DNA of 64,000 nt from JAWKWH01 sp040830725. GTDB lineage: Bacteria > Pseudomonadota > Alphaproteobacteria > Rhizobiales > Rhizobiaceae. Below are positions 9,123 through 18,708 of the stretch, in pieces (the stretch's first letter is position 1; every line of letters starts with the position of its first letter). The notes beneath the pieces were generated by a model that had not been told where the DNA came from, did not search any database, and worked only from the letters and a program-made list of their open reading frames with translations. A program made the translations under genes and the position numbers. The DNA lies in the NCBI GenBank assembly GCA_040830725.1, contig JBFOMG010000001.1, forward strand, positions 175,949-239,948, read 5' to 3'.

Positions 9123-9650
9123 ATGCGGATGACACGGAAACCAGTTGCAATCATGCGAATCCTGATCTCGACCCTTATAGCCCTGGCTCTGGCAGGTGTT
9201 CCTGCAGTGGCACAGACGGCGAAACGTATCTCCCAGCACAAGGATTGGGCGACATACAGTTACGACGCCAATTCGGGCAAAGTTTGCTACGTTCTTTCAG
9301 TTCCGTCGGCGAAAGAACCTTCCCATCTCGATCACGGCGACATCTATTTTTCCGTGAGCCAGAAGCCAGGGCAGAACGTGGCGTTTGAGCCCCAGTTTAT
9401 CGCTTCGTACAACCTCAAGGAGACATCCAAGGTTACGGTGTCGGTTGATGGCAAGAAGTTCTCGATGTTTACCAAGGGCAAGCTTGCCTGGTTGGAGAAC
9501 GCAGCTGAAGAGCCGACGCTGGTCGAGGCCATGAAAGCCGGCTCGAAGATGCAGGTGGCAGCGACCTCTGGCCGGGGAAACAACACAAGTTACATGTTCT
9601 CACTGAGCGGTATCACAGCCGCGCTGAACTCAATCAAAACCTGCAAGTAG
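9123..9650 (+). CDS. invasion-associated locus B (IalB) family protein
   Basis: A 175-residue exported protein. A signal peptide (MRILISTLIALALAGVPAVAQ) is cut around residue 31, followed by a single IalB domain: WATYSYDANSGKVCYVLS near the mature N-terminus and a C-terminal ITAALNSIKTCK, whose Cys probably pairs with the earlier Cys. IalB was first described in Bartonella erythrocyte invasion, but homologues are common in free-living Rhizobiales, so the name does not imply pathogenicity. Starts at 9123, 9129 or 9153 (nearest the signal peptide) are all possible. Stands alone, convergent with the deacetylase gene. Confidence 0.85.
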   Translation: MRMTRKPVAIMRILISTLIALALAGVPAVAQTAKRISQHKDWATYSYDANSGKVCYVLSVPSAKEPSHLDHGDIYFSVSQKPGQNVAFEPQFIASYNLKETSKVTVSVDGKKFSMFTKGKLAWLENAAEEPTLVEAMKAGSKMQVAATSGRGNNTSYMFSLSGITAALNSIKTCK

Positions 9651-9682
9651 TCAGACTGAACAGGCTCAATTCGCTTGAAAGG

Positions 9683-10795
9683 TCACCTGTCGTTAAATCC
9701 GGCGGCCAGGTCGTCTACCCATTGATCCTGAAAATCCTGCAGTCTTCTTGTGGGCTGTTGGGCACTGATGCGTTCATGCATCGGATCATCGATCCGGACA
9801 GGTGAACCGGACAACCGTTCGATCACCAGATGGCCGCAAAACGGCACGTAGACTTCCGAATAGCCGCCTTCGTGCGCCATGACGATTTTACCGTTGCACA
9901 ACCGGTCGGCTGTCTCCATCAGTTTGACGGTCATCATTGCAAAGGTCGTGGCTGAACACAGCATGCGGGCGAGCGGGTCTGTGCTGACCGCGTCAAATCC
10001 GCTGGCAACAATAATTACGTCCGGCCGAAATCGCTCCAATGCCGGCACGACAATTCGCTCGAAGGTGCGCAGATACGTTGAATGGCCGCTTCCGGGCGGC
10101 AAAGGGATATTGATATTGCAACCTTCACCAGTTCCGGAGCCGGTTGCATCCGCTCCGCCACTTTCCAGCGGAAAGCAGTTTTCCTGATGCATCGAGATGG
10201 TCAGAACGTCACCGCGTTCGTAATATACCGCTTCGGTACCATTGCCATGATGGACGTCCCAATCGATGACCGCGACGCGCAGATCAGGGTTTCCACCCTT
10301 CGCTGCTTCGATGGCAATGGCAATGTTGGCGAGCAGGCAGAATCCCATCGGGCTGTCTGGCAAACAATGATGTCCCGGCGGCCGCGACAGCGCATAGGCG
10401 TTCTTCAATTCACCTGCCAGAACTGCACTCAAAGCGTTATTGACCAAGCCTGCGGACAGGGCCGCAATTTCGAAACCACCCGGTCCGAAAGGAGCCCGGG
10501 TGCCAAGCTCGCCGCCGCCAGCATCGCTTAGCCGCTTGAACTCGTCGATGTATGCGGCCGGATGTACTCGCATCAGGTCGTCTCGCGAAGTCGATGCCGC
10601 TGACCGGCACTCAAGCTCATTCGACAAACCGGTCACGTCGAGCAGGTTCTTCAGCCGCCGCTTTGTTTCGGGATTTTCGGGCAGACCGCCGGCGACTTGC
10701 GGCTGTACAAGTCCTCCGACTGGCAGAACAGAAGCGTAGTTGCCGCCAAAATGCCAAAAGCACTTTTCGTCATGAAAGAAGCCGGTTTTACCCAT
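9683..10795 (-). CDS. histone deacetylase family protein (class II-like amidohydrolase)
   Basis: A 370-residue arginase/deacetylase-fold enzyme. The paired active-site histidines are in SRPPGHHC, the zinc ligands in IDWDVHHGNGT (Asp and His) and ASGFDAVSTDP (Asp). Such bacterial enzymes remove acyl groups from polyamines, acetylated small molecules or lysines; sequence alone does not decide which. The ATG at 10795 is chosen over the upstream in-frame GTG at 10807 because GGAG lies about 7 bp before it. Monocistronic, convergent with the IalB-like gene and divergent from rlmN. Confidence 0.9.
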   Translation of the reverse strand: MGKTGFFHDEKCFWHFGGNYASVLPVGGLVQPQVAGGLPENPETKRRLKNLLDVTGLSNELECRSAASTSRDDLMRVHPAAYIDEFKRLSDAGGGELGTRAPFGPGGFEIAALSAGLVNNALSAVLAGELKNAYALSRPPGHHCLPDSPMGFCLLANIAIAIEAAKGGNPDLRVAVIDWDVHHGNGTEAVYYERGDVLTISMHQENCFPLESGGADATGSGTGEGCNINIPLPPGSGHSTYLRTFERIVVPALERFRPDVIIVASGFDAVSTDPLARMLCSATTFAMMTVKLMETADRLCNGKIVMAHEGGYSEVYVPFCGHLVIERLSGSPVRIDDPMHERISAQQPTRRLQDFQDQWVDDLAAGFNDR

Positions 10796-10930
10796 TAATG
10801 TCTCCACACCTGCTATGAGTTGTCATCGGAGACGCCGTCGGTATTGTCAATCACCACTGTTGCGAATGCCGATGACGGCGGCAATCCATTGTGCTAACAG
10901 CGCCGCCGAAACAGGCTGACCGGAATTTGT

Positions 10931-12160
10931 ATGCCAATAACGCTTGACATTGAACACGCATCCAGCGGACCGCCACCGCCCGGACGGACCAGCAACGATT
11001 GTCAGTCCTTGATCGGTTTGTTGCGGGAGGAGATGGCTGAAGTTCTCGGGGAAGTTGGCGTGACTGAGCGTCAAAGACGCATGCGTGTGTCTCAACTTTG
11101 GCATTGGTTATATGTGCGCGGCGTGTCGGACTTTGACGCAATGCGGAATATCTCAAAAGATTTGCGGCAGAAGCTCGCCGAGCGTTTTTCAATTGCCCGA
11201 CCGGAAATCGTTGAAGAGCAGATCTCGGAAGATGGTACCCGCAAATGGTTGTTGCGATTTCCTTCCCGCGGCGCCGGCAAACCGGTAGAAGTCGAGACAG
11301 TCTATATTCCTGAAGAAGGCCGCGGGACTTTGTGCATTTCCAGCCAAGTCGGCTGCACTTTAACCTGCACATTCTGCCATACCGGGACACAAAAACTGGT
11401 GCGCAATCTGACGGCGGGCGAAATCCTGGCGCAGTTGCTTGTCGCCCGCGACCGGCTCGGGGATTTTCCTGACCGCGATACCCCCGATGGCGCGATAGTC
11501 CCTACAGAGGGGCGCAAGATCTCCAACATTGTCATGATGGGAATGGGCGAGCCGCTGTATAATTTCGACAATGTCAAAAAGGCGTTGTTGATCGCATCAG
11601 ATGGCGAAGGTCTTTCATTGTCGAAGCGTCGGATCACCCTGTCGACTTCCGGTGTGGTTCCGGAGATTTATCGTACCGGCGAAGAAATTGGTGTCATGCT
11701 GGCGATTTCGCTTCACGCAACGACCGACGAACTGCGTGATGTGTTGGTGCCAATCAACAAGAAACATCCAATCAGCGAACTGCTGCAGGCATGCCGCGAC
11801 TATCCGGGCCTTTCCAACGCGCGACGCATCACCTTTGAGTATGTGATGCTGAAGGACGTCAACGACAGTCTCGAAGACGCCAAACGTCTTGTGATGCTGT
11901 TGAAGGGAATTCCGGCGAAGATAAACCTGATCCCGTTCAATCCCTGGCCAGGTTCGAGTTATCAATGCTCGGACTGGCGGACGATTGAACGCTTTGCGGA
12001 TTTCGTTAATGCGGCCGGTTATGCCTCCCCCATTCGCACCCCGCGCGGGCGCGACATTCTCGCTGCCTGTGGACAGCTGAAATCGGAATCTGAGCGCCTG
12101 CGCAAATCCGAGCGACTGGCGCTGGAAGCATTGATGATTGCCGGACACGGTGAGGCATGA
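10931..12160 (+). CDS. rlmN: dual-specificity 23S rRNA/tRNA adenine-C2 methyltransferase RlmN
   Basis: A 409-residue radical SAM enzyme that methylates C2 of A2503 in 23S rRNA and A37 of some tRNAs. The cluster-binding CxxxCxxC is at Cys142, Cys146 and Cys149 (GCTLTCTFC). GMGEPLYNFDN and the SLHATTDELRD block are typical. The C-terminal CGQLKSESERLRKSER contains the region of the second catalytic Cys. The N-terminal helical domain (RQRRMRVSQLWHWLYVRG) is complete, so it is full length. The stop overlaps the start of the next membrane protein by ATGA. Confidence 0.96.
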   Translation: MPITLDIEHASSGPPPPGRTSNDCQSLIGLLREEMAEVLGEVGVTERQRRMRVSQLWHWLYVRGVSDFDAMRNISKDLRQKLAERFSIARPEIVEEQISEDGTRKWLLRFPSRGAGKPVEVETVYIPEEGRGTLCISSQVGCTLTCTFCHTGTQKLVRNLTAGEILAQLLVARDRLGDFPDRDTPDGAIVPTEGRKISNIVMMGMGEPLYNFDNVKKALLIASDGEGLSLSKRRITLSTSGVVPEIYRTGEEIGVMLAISLHATTDELRDVLVPINKKHPISELLQACRDYPGLSNARRITFEYVMLKDVNDSLEDAKRLVMLLKGIPAKINLIPFNPWPGSSYQCSDWRTIERFADFVNAAGYASPIRTPRGRDILAACGQLKSESERLRKSERLALEALMIAGHGEA

Positions 12161-12639
12161 GTCGGTTTGCGGTGCTGGCCATCCGGTTTGTAATGATTGT
12201 CATTGGTTTCTGTGCTGCCGCGTTTGTGGCAAGCGCGTTCTTCGTTGTGCTGACGGCAGGCAGTGCGGGAATTGAACTCGGTGAACCTGAAGAGATGGAG
12301 AGAATCGGGCTGATCGTTGCGACCGGCCTCGGCGCGCTGTTCATCGGCTACTATTCATTTCTGCCGGCAATGGTCGTGGTCGTCATAGGCGAGATTTTCG
12401 GCAGTCGCGACTGGCTGTTCTACGCAGTGGGCGGCGGGTGCGTAGCCGTAGCCGGTGTGACCATATTCTTGAGCAGCGGAGGCCAATCAGAAAATCAGAC
12501 TTCGATGTTTGCGCTGGCGGCTACGGCAGGGGTTTGTGGTGGTGTCACCTATTGGCTGGTTGCCGGGCGGGGAGCCGGTTCATGGCACCTGCCAAGAGAC
12601 GCGGATAACTCTACTTCGAATCCGTCAGCAGAATCTTGA
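12157..12639 (+). CDS. small four-helix membrane protein of unknown function
   Basis: 160 residues with about four hydrophobic segments: residues near 4-30, 42-80, 88-106 and 120-140, and a polar tail. No conserved motif recognised. It begins inside the rlmN stop (ATGA), so it is translated from the same message. The last 29 bp overlap the convergent LysE-family gene. Codon use fits the surrounding genes, which supports that it is real. Confidence 0.7.
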   Translation: MSRFAVLAIRFVMIVIGFCAAAFVASAFFVVLTAGSAGIELGEPEEMERIGLIVATGLGALFIGYYSFLPAMVVVVIGEIFGSRDWLFYAVGGGCVAVAGVTIFLSSGGQSENQTSMFALAATAGVCGGVTYWLVAGRGAGSWHLPRDADNSTSNPSAES

Positions 12640-13285
12640 CCGCGAAGGCCGAGAACACTCCTGCAAACAACCAATCGATAATTCGTGTCACACGCGGATT
12701 GCGTTTCATCATCGACGAGAAACTGTCGGCAGCCAGTATCATTGGTGTGACGACTGGAATGGCGATCACCACGGAAAGCACGCCCAAGAAAAGAAGTTTC
12801 CCCGGTGCATTGGGATCGTTCACCGATACAAATTGGGGAAGAAATGTCATGAAAAACAATATGATCTTCGGGTTGAGCAAATTTATGCCAATTCCGGTAA
12901 TCCAGTTTTTCAACAATGGCCGCGCTTTGTGCTTCTCGGTTTCCGGCGAAAATGCCGATCCGTGCCGGATTGCCTGAACGGCTAGCCAGACCAGGTAACC
13001 TGCGCCAGCGAACTTCAGCGCGAGAAATGCGTTTGGCGACGCGAGTATCAACGCCGACAATCCCAACGCAACCATTGCCGTGTGCATCAGGATGCCGGTG
13101 GATGCTCCCAACATGCAGGCAAAACCGGCCGCACGGCCTTCAGAAAGCGTGCGACCGACAAAAAGTGTCATGTCGGGGCCGGGCGTTATTGCGAGAACAA
13201 AGACTGCGACCGCAAACTGCAGAATGACCGTTATATCTGGAATAAAAGGCAATCCGGCGCCCCACGCAAAATCTGACTTCTGCAA
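12611..13285 (-). CDS. LysE/RhtB family amino-acid exporter
   Basis: About 224 residues with six predicted helices and the family signature ITPGPDMTLFVGRTLSEG near the N-terminus. The family exports amino acids such as lysine, threonine or homoserine lactone-like compounds. No ATG precedes the first helix: TTG at 13285 opens the frame, and TTG at 13252 just before PFIPDITVIL is an equally good start. The LPQF motif (MTFLPQFV) at the mid-loop is typical. It follows the gene at 13305 by 19 bp on the same strand and may share its transcript. Confidence 0.88.
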   Translation of the reverse strand: MQKSDFAWGAGLPFIPDITVILQFAVAVFVLAITPGPDMTLFVGRTLSEGRAAGFACMLGASTGILMHTAMVALGLSALILASPNAFLALKFAGAGYLVWLAVQAIRHGSAFSPETEKHKARPLLKNWITGIGINLLNPKIILFFMTFLPQFVSVNDPNAPGKLLFLGVLSVVIAIPVVTPMILAADSFSSMMKRNPRVTRIIDWLFAGVFSAFAVKILLTDSK

Positions 13286-13304
13286 GGGTTACCCGATGAT
13301 CGTC

Positions 13305-14180
13305 TTATCCGCCACGCAATTCTTCGACGATGGGGGGCTGGTATGAACCGCCCATCCAGCTCCAGATAATTTCATCGCCGTCAAAGGTCAGAGCGACGAG
13401 ATTGGGCCAGCCCTGAGATTGCGATTTCGGATCGATGTGCATTGACACGCCTTCGGTTTCGTAGACTCTCGTCCAGTCATCGTTGCCGGATTGGGCGTGT
13501 ATGGTCATGTTGCAGCCGGAGTTGCCATAATACCAACTGGATCCGCAAAGCGTTGCAAACAGCAGTCTGCGGCCGCCATCAACCGGTTCCAAGGCAGCGG
13601 CGACAGATGGCGCGCTTTTGGTGGCAGAGCGGAACGCCTTAATTTCGTCGGCCAGCAGTTCGCGGGCAAGCGTTGCTTCCGGATTCAACTCCCCGGGCAG
13701 TATTGCCTTGTAGGCTGACATGTCTCGCTTTGAGCAGCGGGGTGCAATCTCGTCGATGGTCCGTCGCGAACCGATCAGCGAAAATCGCGCCCGATGATCG
13801 ATCTCGCCACCGGTAACAGAAACATCCATGCGAATTCCCGCGCGAAGCGGCGGGAGCGCATCGCTCGGAAGGTCAACGGCGACAGAGTTGCCGTCTCTCT
13901 TTGCAGCTGTTTCGAAACGTTCGGAACCGACTGAAGTTATCGCCCTGCGGTCGCCATTGGCGCCTTGTGCTTCGGGCATAAGCGCCAAAATGAGCTGCCA
14001 TTTCTGCTCGGCGCAATTCAATTGGGCGCTATCTATGGTTTTCGTTCGGGTAGGTGGCGGCAATTGAGCGGTTGCCTGTCCTTCGACTGAAGACCATCTT
14101 TCGGCAGCCAAGGCCGATCCAGACACTGAAGCAAGTAGACAGGCAGAAAATATGGCTGCCGGCCAGGATGAACTACGCAT
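13305..14180 (-). CDS. secreted protein of unknown function
   Basis: 291 residues. The ATG at 14180 is preceded by GGAAG at a good distance and opens a clear signal peptide ending SGSALA; the upstream extension of the frame has no signal and is ignored. The mature protein has four to five Cys, notably in the cluster LCGSSWYYGNSGCNM, suggesting disulphides in the periplasm. I do not recognise the family. Upstream gene of a possible pair with the LysE-type exporter, and divergent from the MscS gene. Confidence 0.65.
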   Translation of the reverse strand: MRSSSWPAAIFSACLLASVSGSALAAERWSSVEGQATAQLPPPTRTKTIDSAQLNCAEQKWQLILALMPEAQGANGDRRAITSVGSERFETAAKRDGNSVAVDLPSDALPPLRAGIRMDVSVTGGEIDHRARFSLIGSRRTIDEIAPRCSKRDMSAYKAILPGELNPEATLARELLADEIKAFRSATKSAPSVAAALEPVDGGRRLLFATLCGSSWYYGNSGCNMTIHAQSGNDDWTRVYETEGVSMHIDPKSQSQGWPNLVALTFDGDEIIWSWMGGSYQPPIVEELRGG

Positions 14181-14224
14181 TGCAAACTTCCAGGACCCCG
14201 AATACTGGCTGCAATCTGGCTTAA

Positions 14225-14238
14225 AATTCTTAAGAATT
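14225..14238. promoter_or_regulatory. perfect 14-bp palindrome in a divergent promoter region
   Basis: AATTCTTAAGAATT is a perfect palindrome lying 45 bp upstream of the secreted-protein gene (minus strand) and 69 bp upstream of the MscS gene (plus strand). Position and symmetry suit a dimeric repressor or activator site, but no regulator gene is next to it. Confidence 0.35.
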
Positions 14239-14307
14239 ACCTGAAACAGGCTGACAAAATCCGCTTCTTCGCCGTTCACCTTCAACCTGCCACTTGACGG
14301 AGCGGTG

Positions 14308-16638
14308 ATGCGACGACACGTTCCCCAAACTGGAAAACCGGGATGCGTACCGTTGCGATCGACAGCACTTCACCTTGTTTCTGGCCTGTTCGCTGGCTTG
14401 TTCTTGCTCACCGTTGCGGCGACCGGCCCGGCCTCGGCGCAAACCGGCGTCAATCTGACCAGCAATGAACCCGCAAACCCGGAAATAACCCTCCCCGACC
14501 CGCTAACTCCCGAGGCGGTGCGCGAATTGGTCAGCCGGCTCAGCGATGCAGAAGTGCGGCAATTGCTGCTTGAGCGGCTTGATGCGGTTGCGGCCGACCA
14601 AGCCAAGGACGAGCAAACCGCTGGTAATCTTCTGGCATTCTTATCTGAATCGGTCGTAGGTGTGTACGAAGCTGTCGCCGATGCTGTCATTCGGGTCCCC
14701 CAATTGGGATCGGGGATGCAAAAGGGATTTTCAAATTTCCTGGACCGGGTTGGATGGGGTGGCTTGTTTGCGCTTTTGGGTACGCTGGCCGCGATACTGG
14801 CTGTAGCGCTATTGGCGGAGTATGGTGTCAACCGGTTAACCCGAAGATGGCGCAGCATTTTCGAAAACGCCGGCGAACCTGGCTCTCTTCTCGAGCAGTT
14901 ACAGTTATTGGGCCGCCGTCTGTTGCTGGACATGCTCGGCCTGATCGTGTTTTTCGCCGTAGGGCGAGCCCTCGGTCAATTCCTGATTCCCGCAGACGCA
15001 GCCCCGCTGGCCATTGCCATTATTCTCAACATGGTCGCGATTCCTCGGCTGGTGGCCGCGTTTTCCCGCTTTCTTCTTGCGCCTTACAAGCCGGAACTCC
15101 GGTTGCTCTGTACTGATGACTGGAGTGCGCGCTATTTACACCGGTCGCAAATCGGATTGGCGATACTGGCGGGGTTCAGCATCTTCATCGTCGGATTCAT
15201 GGCGGCAAATGGTGTCCCCATGCGCGAGACCCGCCTCGGATTCTGGCTGAACACGGCGATATTCATCTGGCTTGGCGTTATCGCGGTTCGCGCGCGACGG
15301 GGTCTTGTGATGATGGCGCGGGGCTGGGATCCCGATATCACACCGATGGAAGACCGGGTTGCCCGGGCCTATCCGATGGGCACACTGATGATAATTGTGC
15401 TGGGCTGGACCGTTGTCGAAATCATCGTTTCGCGCGGGCAGTTCCAGCTGTTACAGGGCGGACGCCATTTCATCACACTTGGCCTGTTGATCATGTCGCC
15501 AGCCATGGATACGGCGATCCGTGGCCTGGTAAAGCATCTGGCGCCGCCGATGCAGGGTGAAGGGGCAGTGGCAGAACGGGCGTGGCGATCGACGAAACGG
15601 TCCTACATCCGTATCGGGCGGATCATCGTTTTCGGTCTGGTCATTCTGGCTCTTGCCGGAATCTGGGACATCGATTTCACCAATTTGGCATCGGCAGGTG
15701 TCGGTGCGCAATTTGCGGCAAAGCTGATCACCGTTTCAATCATTCTGGCGACAGGTTATCTCGTTTGGGAAGTTCTGACGCTGATCATCAATCGCAAGCT
15801 CGCCAATGAAATGACAGCAGCGGGCATCGATCCGGAGTCTGAGGAAATCGGCGGCGAGGGCGGCGGCGCAGGTGGGTCGCGGCTTTCGACTGTTTTGCCG
15901 CTAACCCGGCTGGCGTTGCAAACGCTGGTGATTTCGATGACCGTTCTGATCGCACTCGGCAATCTGGGAATCGATGTTACTCCCCTGCTGGCCGGCGCAG
16001 GGATCATTGGTCTGGCCATAGGATTTGGAGCGCAAACGCTGGTTCGCGATATTGTCTCCGGCCTGTTCTTCCTCATCGATGACGCTTTTCGAATTGGCGA
16101 ATATCTCGTCATCGACAATACGGTGGGCACCGTCGAGAAAATCTCCATTCGCTCATTGCAACTGCGCCATCACGAGGGGCCGGTCCATACGATTCCGTAT
16201 GGCGAGATACCCCGCGTCACCAACAATTCGCGTGACTGGGTCATCGTCAAGATGCGTTTCACCGTGCCGTTCGAAACGGATGTCAACAAGATCAAGAAGG
16301 TGTTCAAGCAGATCGGCAAGGACGTGATGGAGCAACCATATGCGGAGGACATTATCCAGACCTTCAAGTCTCAGGGTGTGAACAGTGTTGACGATGTTGG
16401 CCTGATCGTACGCGGAAAATTCATGTGCAAGCCGGGAAAACAGTGGGTTATCCGGAAGGATATTTATTCGCGTGTGCAGAAAGCGTTTGCTGAAAACGGC
16501 ATCGAATTTGCCCGGCGGGAGGTTCGCGTAAACATTCCCGGGCTGAACGACGCCTCAGATCTTGACGAAAATGCCAAAAAAGCCGTGGCTGCGGCCGCGA
16601 ATGAGGCGGCGCAGGCTGGATCAGAATCCAAACAATGA
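14308..16638 (+). CDS. mechanosensitive ion channel family protein (large MscS type)
   Basis: 776 residues. A signal peptide (about residues 20-45, ending GPASAQ) leads to a periplasmic helical segment, then about ten membrane helices from residue 150 to 590. The MscS core follows: TM3-like GAQTLVRDIVSGLFFLIDD, the beta domain (IGEYLVIDNTVGTVEKIS) and an alpha/beta cytosolic cage. Such channels release solutes on osmotic downshift. ATG 14308 is preferred to GTG 14305 because GGAG sits 5 bp upstream. The acidic Gly-rich linker around residue 510 (EEIGGEGGGAGG) precedes the core. The stop overlaps the next gene by ATGA. Confidence 0.92.
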   Translation: MRRHVPQTGKPGCVPLRSTALHLVSGLFAGLFLLTVAATGPASAQTGVNLTSNEPANPEITLPDPLTPEAVRELVSRLSDAEVRQLLLERLDAVAADQAKDEQTAGNLLAFLSESVVGVYEAVADAVIRVPQLGSGMQKGFSNFLDRVGWGGLFALLGTLAAILAVALLAEYGVNRLTRRWRSIFENAGEPGSLLEQLQLLGRRLLLDMLGLIVFFAVGRALGQFLIPADAAPLAIAIILNMVAIPRLVAAFSRFLLAPYKPELRLLCTDDWSARYLHRSQIGLAILAGFSIFIVGFMAANGVPMRETRLGFWLNTAIFIWLGVIAVRARRGLVMMARGWDPDITPMEDRVARAYPMGTLMIIVLGWTVVEIIVSRGQFQLLQGGRHFITLGLLIMSPAMDTAIRGLVKHLAPPMQGEGAVAERAWRSTKRSYIRIGRIIVFGLVILALAGIWDIDFTNLASAGVGAQFAAKLITVSIILATGYLVWEVLTLIINRKLANEMTAAGIDPESEEIGGEGGGAGGSRLSTVLPLTRLALQTLVISMTVLIALGNLGIDVTPLLAGAGIIGLAIGFGAQTLVRDIVSGLFFLIDDAFRIGEYLVIDNTVGTVEKISIRSLQLRHHEGPVHTIPYGEIPRVTNNSRDWVIVKMRFTVPFETDVNKIKKVFKQIGKDVMEQPYAEDIIQTFKSQGVNSVDDVGLIVRGKFMCKPGKQWVIRKDIYSRVQKAFAENGIEFARREVRVNIPGLNDASDLDENAKKAVAAAANEAAQAGSESKQ

Positions 16639-17408
16639 CACTGTGGTGCGCGCGATACATCATCGCAATCTGGGTCGCGCTGTTTTTGGCCCCGTATGCC
16701 AATGCAGCTGAAAGGGTGAGCTTTCCGGCGTCTGCAAAGTGGCGCGGAAAAGCAGTTGAGATTGGCGGCGAATTCAGCCGCCCCGGTGGAAGCAAAAAGG
16801 TACCGGCAGTAATTTTGATGCACGGCTGCGGAGGGCTGGGTTCGGCAGTACGTGCCTCATTGCGTACCCATGCGAGATATCTGGTCCGAAATGGATTTGC
16901 TGTGCTGATACTCGATAGTTTCGGCCCGCGCCGTATCGCAGGTGGATGGGTGTGCAAGGGACTGGACCGGCTTGCAGATGCACGAAACTATCGCCTTGCC
17001 GACGCCCGCGACGCTTCAAAATGGTTGCTGACGCGATCCGATATCGATGGCCGGAACATTTTTATCATGGGCCAGAGCAATGGCGGCAGCGTCGCGTTGC
17101 GGGCAGCGGCCGCCGGTGGTTTCCGCGCTGCAGCTGCCTATTATCCGTGGTGTGGGGCCGCTTCCGCAAATCGCGCGCCGCTGATTGTCTTTGGCGGCGG
17201 GCTTGATGATTGGGTGCCGCCCAAGACGTGCCGGAATCGACCCCAGTCAGCCAGATATCAGTATGTTCACTATGATGACGCAGCACATTCCTTCGATGTG
17301 CGCTCCTTGCAAAACAGCTATCTTGGATACCGTCTTGGTTACAATAGCGCTGCAACAAAGGATAGCCGCGCTCGCATGATTACCTTCTTCCGCAAACATA
17401 TGCGTTGA
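16635..17408 (+). CDS. secreted alpha/beta hydrolase, dienelactone hydrolase-like
   Basis: 257 residues with a cleavable signal peptide (about residues 1-24, ending YANA). The nucleophile is Ser148 in GQSNGG, oxyanion region LMHGCGGLG at 62-69, acid near Asp191-192 (GGLDDW) and base His218 (DDAAHSF). This is the layout of dienelactone hydrolase/PET-hydrolase-like carboxyl ester hydrolases acting in the periplasm. Substrate is unknown. Translationally coupled to the MscS channel gene by a four-base overlap. Confidence 0.85.
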   Translation: MTLWCARYIIAIWVALFLAPYANAAERVSFPASAKWRGKAVEIGGEFSRPGGSKKVPAVILMHGCGGLGSAVRASLRTHARYLVRNGFAVLILDSFGPRRIAGGWVCKGLDRLADARNYRLADARDASKWLLTRSDIDGRNIFIMGQSNGGSVALRAAAAGGFRAAAAYYPWCGAASANRAPLIVFGGGLDDWVPPKTCRNRPQSARYQYVHYDDAAHSFDVRSLQNSYLGYRLGYNSAATKDSRARMITFFRKHMR

Positions 17409-17466
17409 GCAGTATTCATTTCTGCTCTAAGAGGCCGTCAAATTCTACACTAGCGGAGTGGCGTTC

Positions 17467-18693
17467 GTGTCCAAACTCGATGGCGTAAAGAAAGTCGTGC
17501 TGGCCTATTCGGGCGGGCTTGACACCTCGATCATTCTCAAATGGCTACAGACCGAATTGGGCGCTGAGGTGGTGACCTTCACAGCAGACCTTGGCCAGGG
17601 AGACGAACTGGAGCCGGCGCGCCAGAAGGCGGAAATGCTCGGCATCAAGGAGATCTATATCGAGGATCTGCGCGAGGAGTTTGTCCGTGATTTCGTCTAT
17701 CCGATGTTCCGCGCAAATGCGGTTTATGAAGGCATCTATCTGCTCGGCACCTCGATTGCTCGGCCATTGATCTCCAAGCGTCTCGTGGAGATTGCCGAGG
17801 AAACCGGGGCTGACGCGGTTGCTCATGGCGCGACCGGCAAAGGCAATGACCAGGTCCGCTTTGAACTGTCAGCCTATGCACTCAATCCCGATATCAAGGT
17901 GATTGCTCCCTGGCGCGACTGGTCGTTCAAGTCCCGGACCGATCTGATCAATTTTGCACGTGACCACCAGATCCCGGTTCCCAAGGACAAGCAGGGTGAA
18001 GCGCCGTTCTCGGTTGATGCCAACCTCCTGCACTCCTCATCGGAGGGCAAAGTTTTGGAGGACCCATGGCAGGAAGCGCCGGAATATGTCTACCAGCGCA
18101 CGATTTCACCCTTTGATGCGCCGGATCAGGCAACGGAGATCACGATCGGTTTTAAGCGAGGCGACGCGGTATCGCTGGACGGCAAGGGGTTGTCTCCGGC
18201 AACGATGTTGCAGACGCTAAACGATTTGGCTCGCGACAACGGAATTGGCCGTATTGATTTGGTCGAAAACCGCTTCGTCGGCATGAAGTCGCGTGGAATC
18301 TACGAAACACCGGGTGGGACAATCCTTCTGTCGGCACATCGCGCGATTGAATCCATTACACTTGATCGCGGCGCGGCGCATCTGAAAGATGAACTGATGC
18401 CCCGGTATGCGGAGCTGATCTATAACGGCTTCTGGTTTTCATCCGAAAGAGACATGCTTCAGGCTGCCATAGACAAGAGCCAGGAGGATGTCGAAGGTGA
18501 AGTCAGGCTAAAGCTTTACAAGGGAAATGTTCTTGTAACCGGAAGGCAATCGCCAAAATCATTGTACTCTGACGAGCTGGTTACATTCGAGGATGATCGT
18601 GGAGCCTACGACCAGAAGGATGCGGAAGGGTTCATACGCCTCAACGCATTGCGGCTGCGCACCCTGGCAGCGCGCAACCGCAGTAATTCATAG
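17467..18693 (+). CDS. argG: argininosuccinate synthase
   Basis: 408 residues. It joins citrulline and aspartate with ATP in arginine synthesis. The PP-loop AYSGGLDTS stands at the N-terminus, followed by the citrulline/aspartate-binding blocks (GATGKGNDQVRFE, KQGEAPFSVDANLLH). Length is the family norm. GTG 17467 is chosen over GTG 17458: the CGGAG motif at 17454-17458 is 8 bp before 17467 but touches 17458, and the shorter form matches usual ArgG N-termini. Monocistronic, convergent with the transglycosylase gene 15 bp away. Confidence 0.97.
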   Translation: MSKLDGVKKVVLAYSGGLDTSIILKWLQTELGAEVVTFTADLGQGDELEPARQKAEMLGIKEIYIEDLREEFVRDFVYPMFRANAVYEGIYLLGTSIARPLISKRLVEIAEETGADAVAHGATGKGNDQVRFELSAYALNPDIKVIAPWRDWSFKSRTDLINFARDHQIPVPKDKQGEAPFSVDANLLHSSSEGKVLEDPWQEAPEYVYQRTISPFDAPDQATEITIGFKRGDAVSLDGKGLSPATMLQTLNDLARDNGIGRIDLVENRFVGMKSRGIYETPGGTILLSAHRAIESITLDRGAAHLKDELMPRYAELIYNGFWFSSERDMLQAAIDKSQEDVEGEVRLKLYKGNVLVTGRQSPKSLYSDELVTFEDDRGAYDQKDAEGFIRLNALRLRTLAARNRSNS

Positions 18694-18708
18694 ATTGCAG
18701 TCCAGGGT

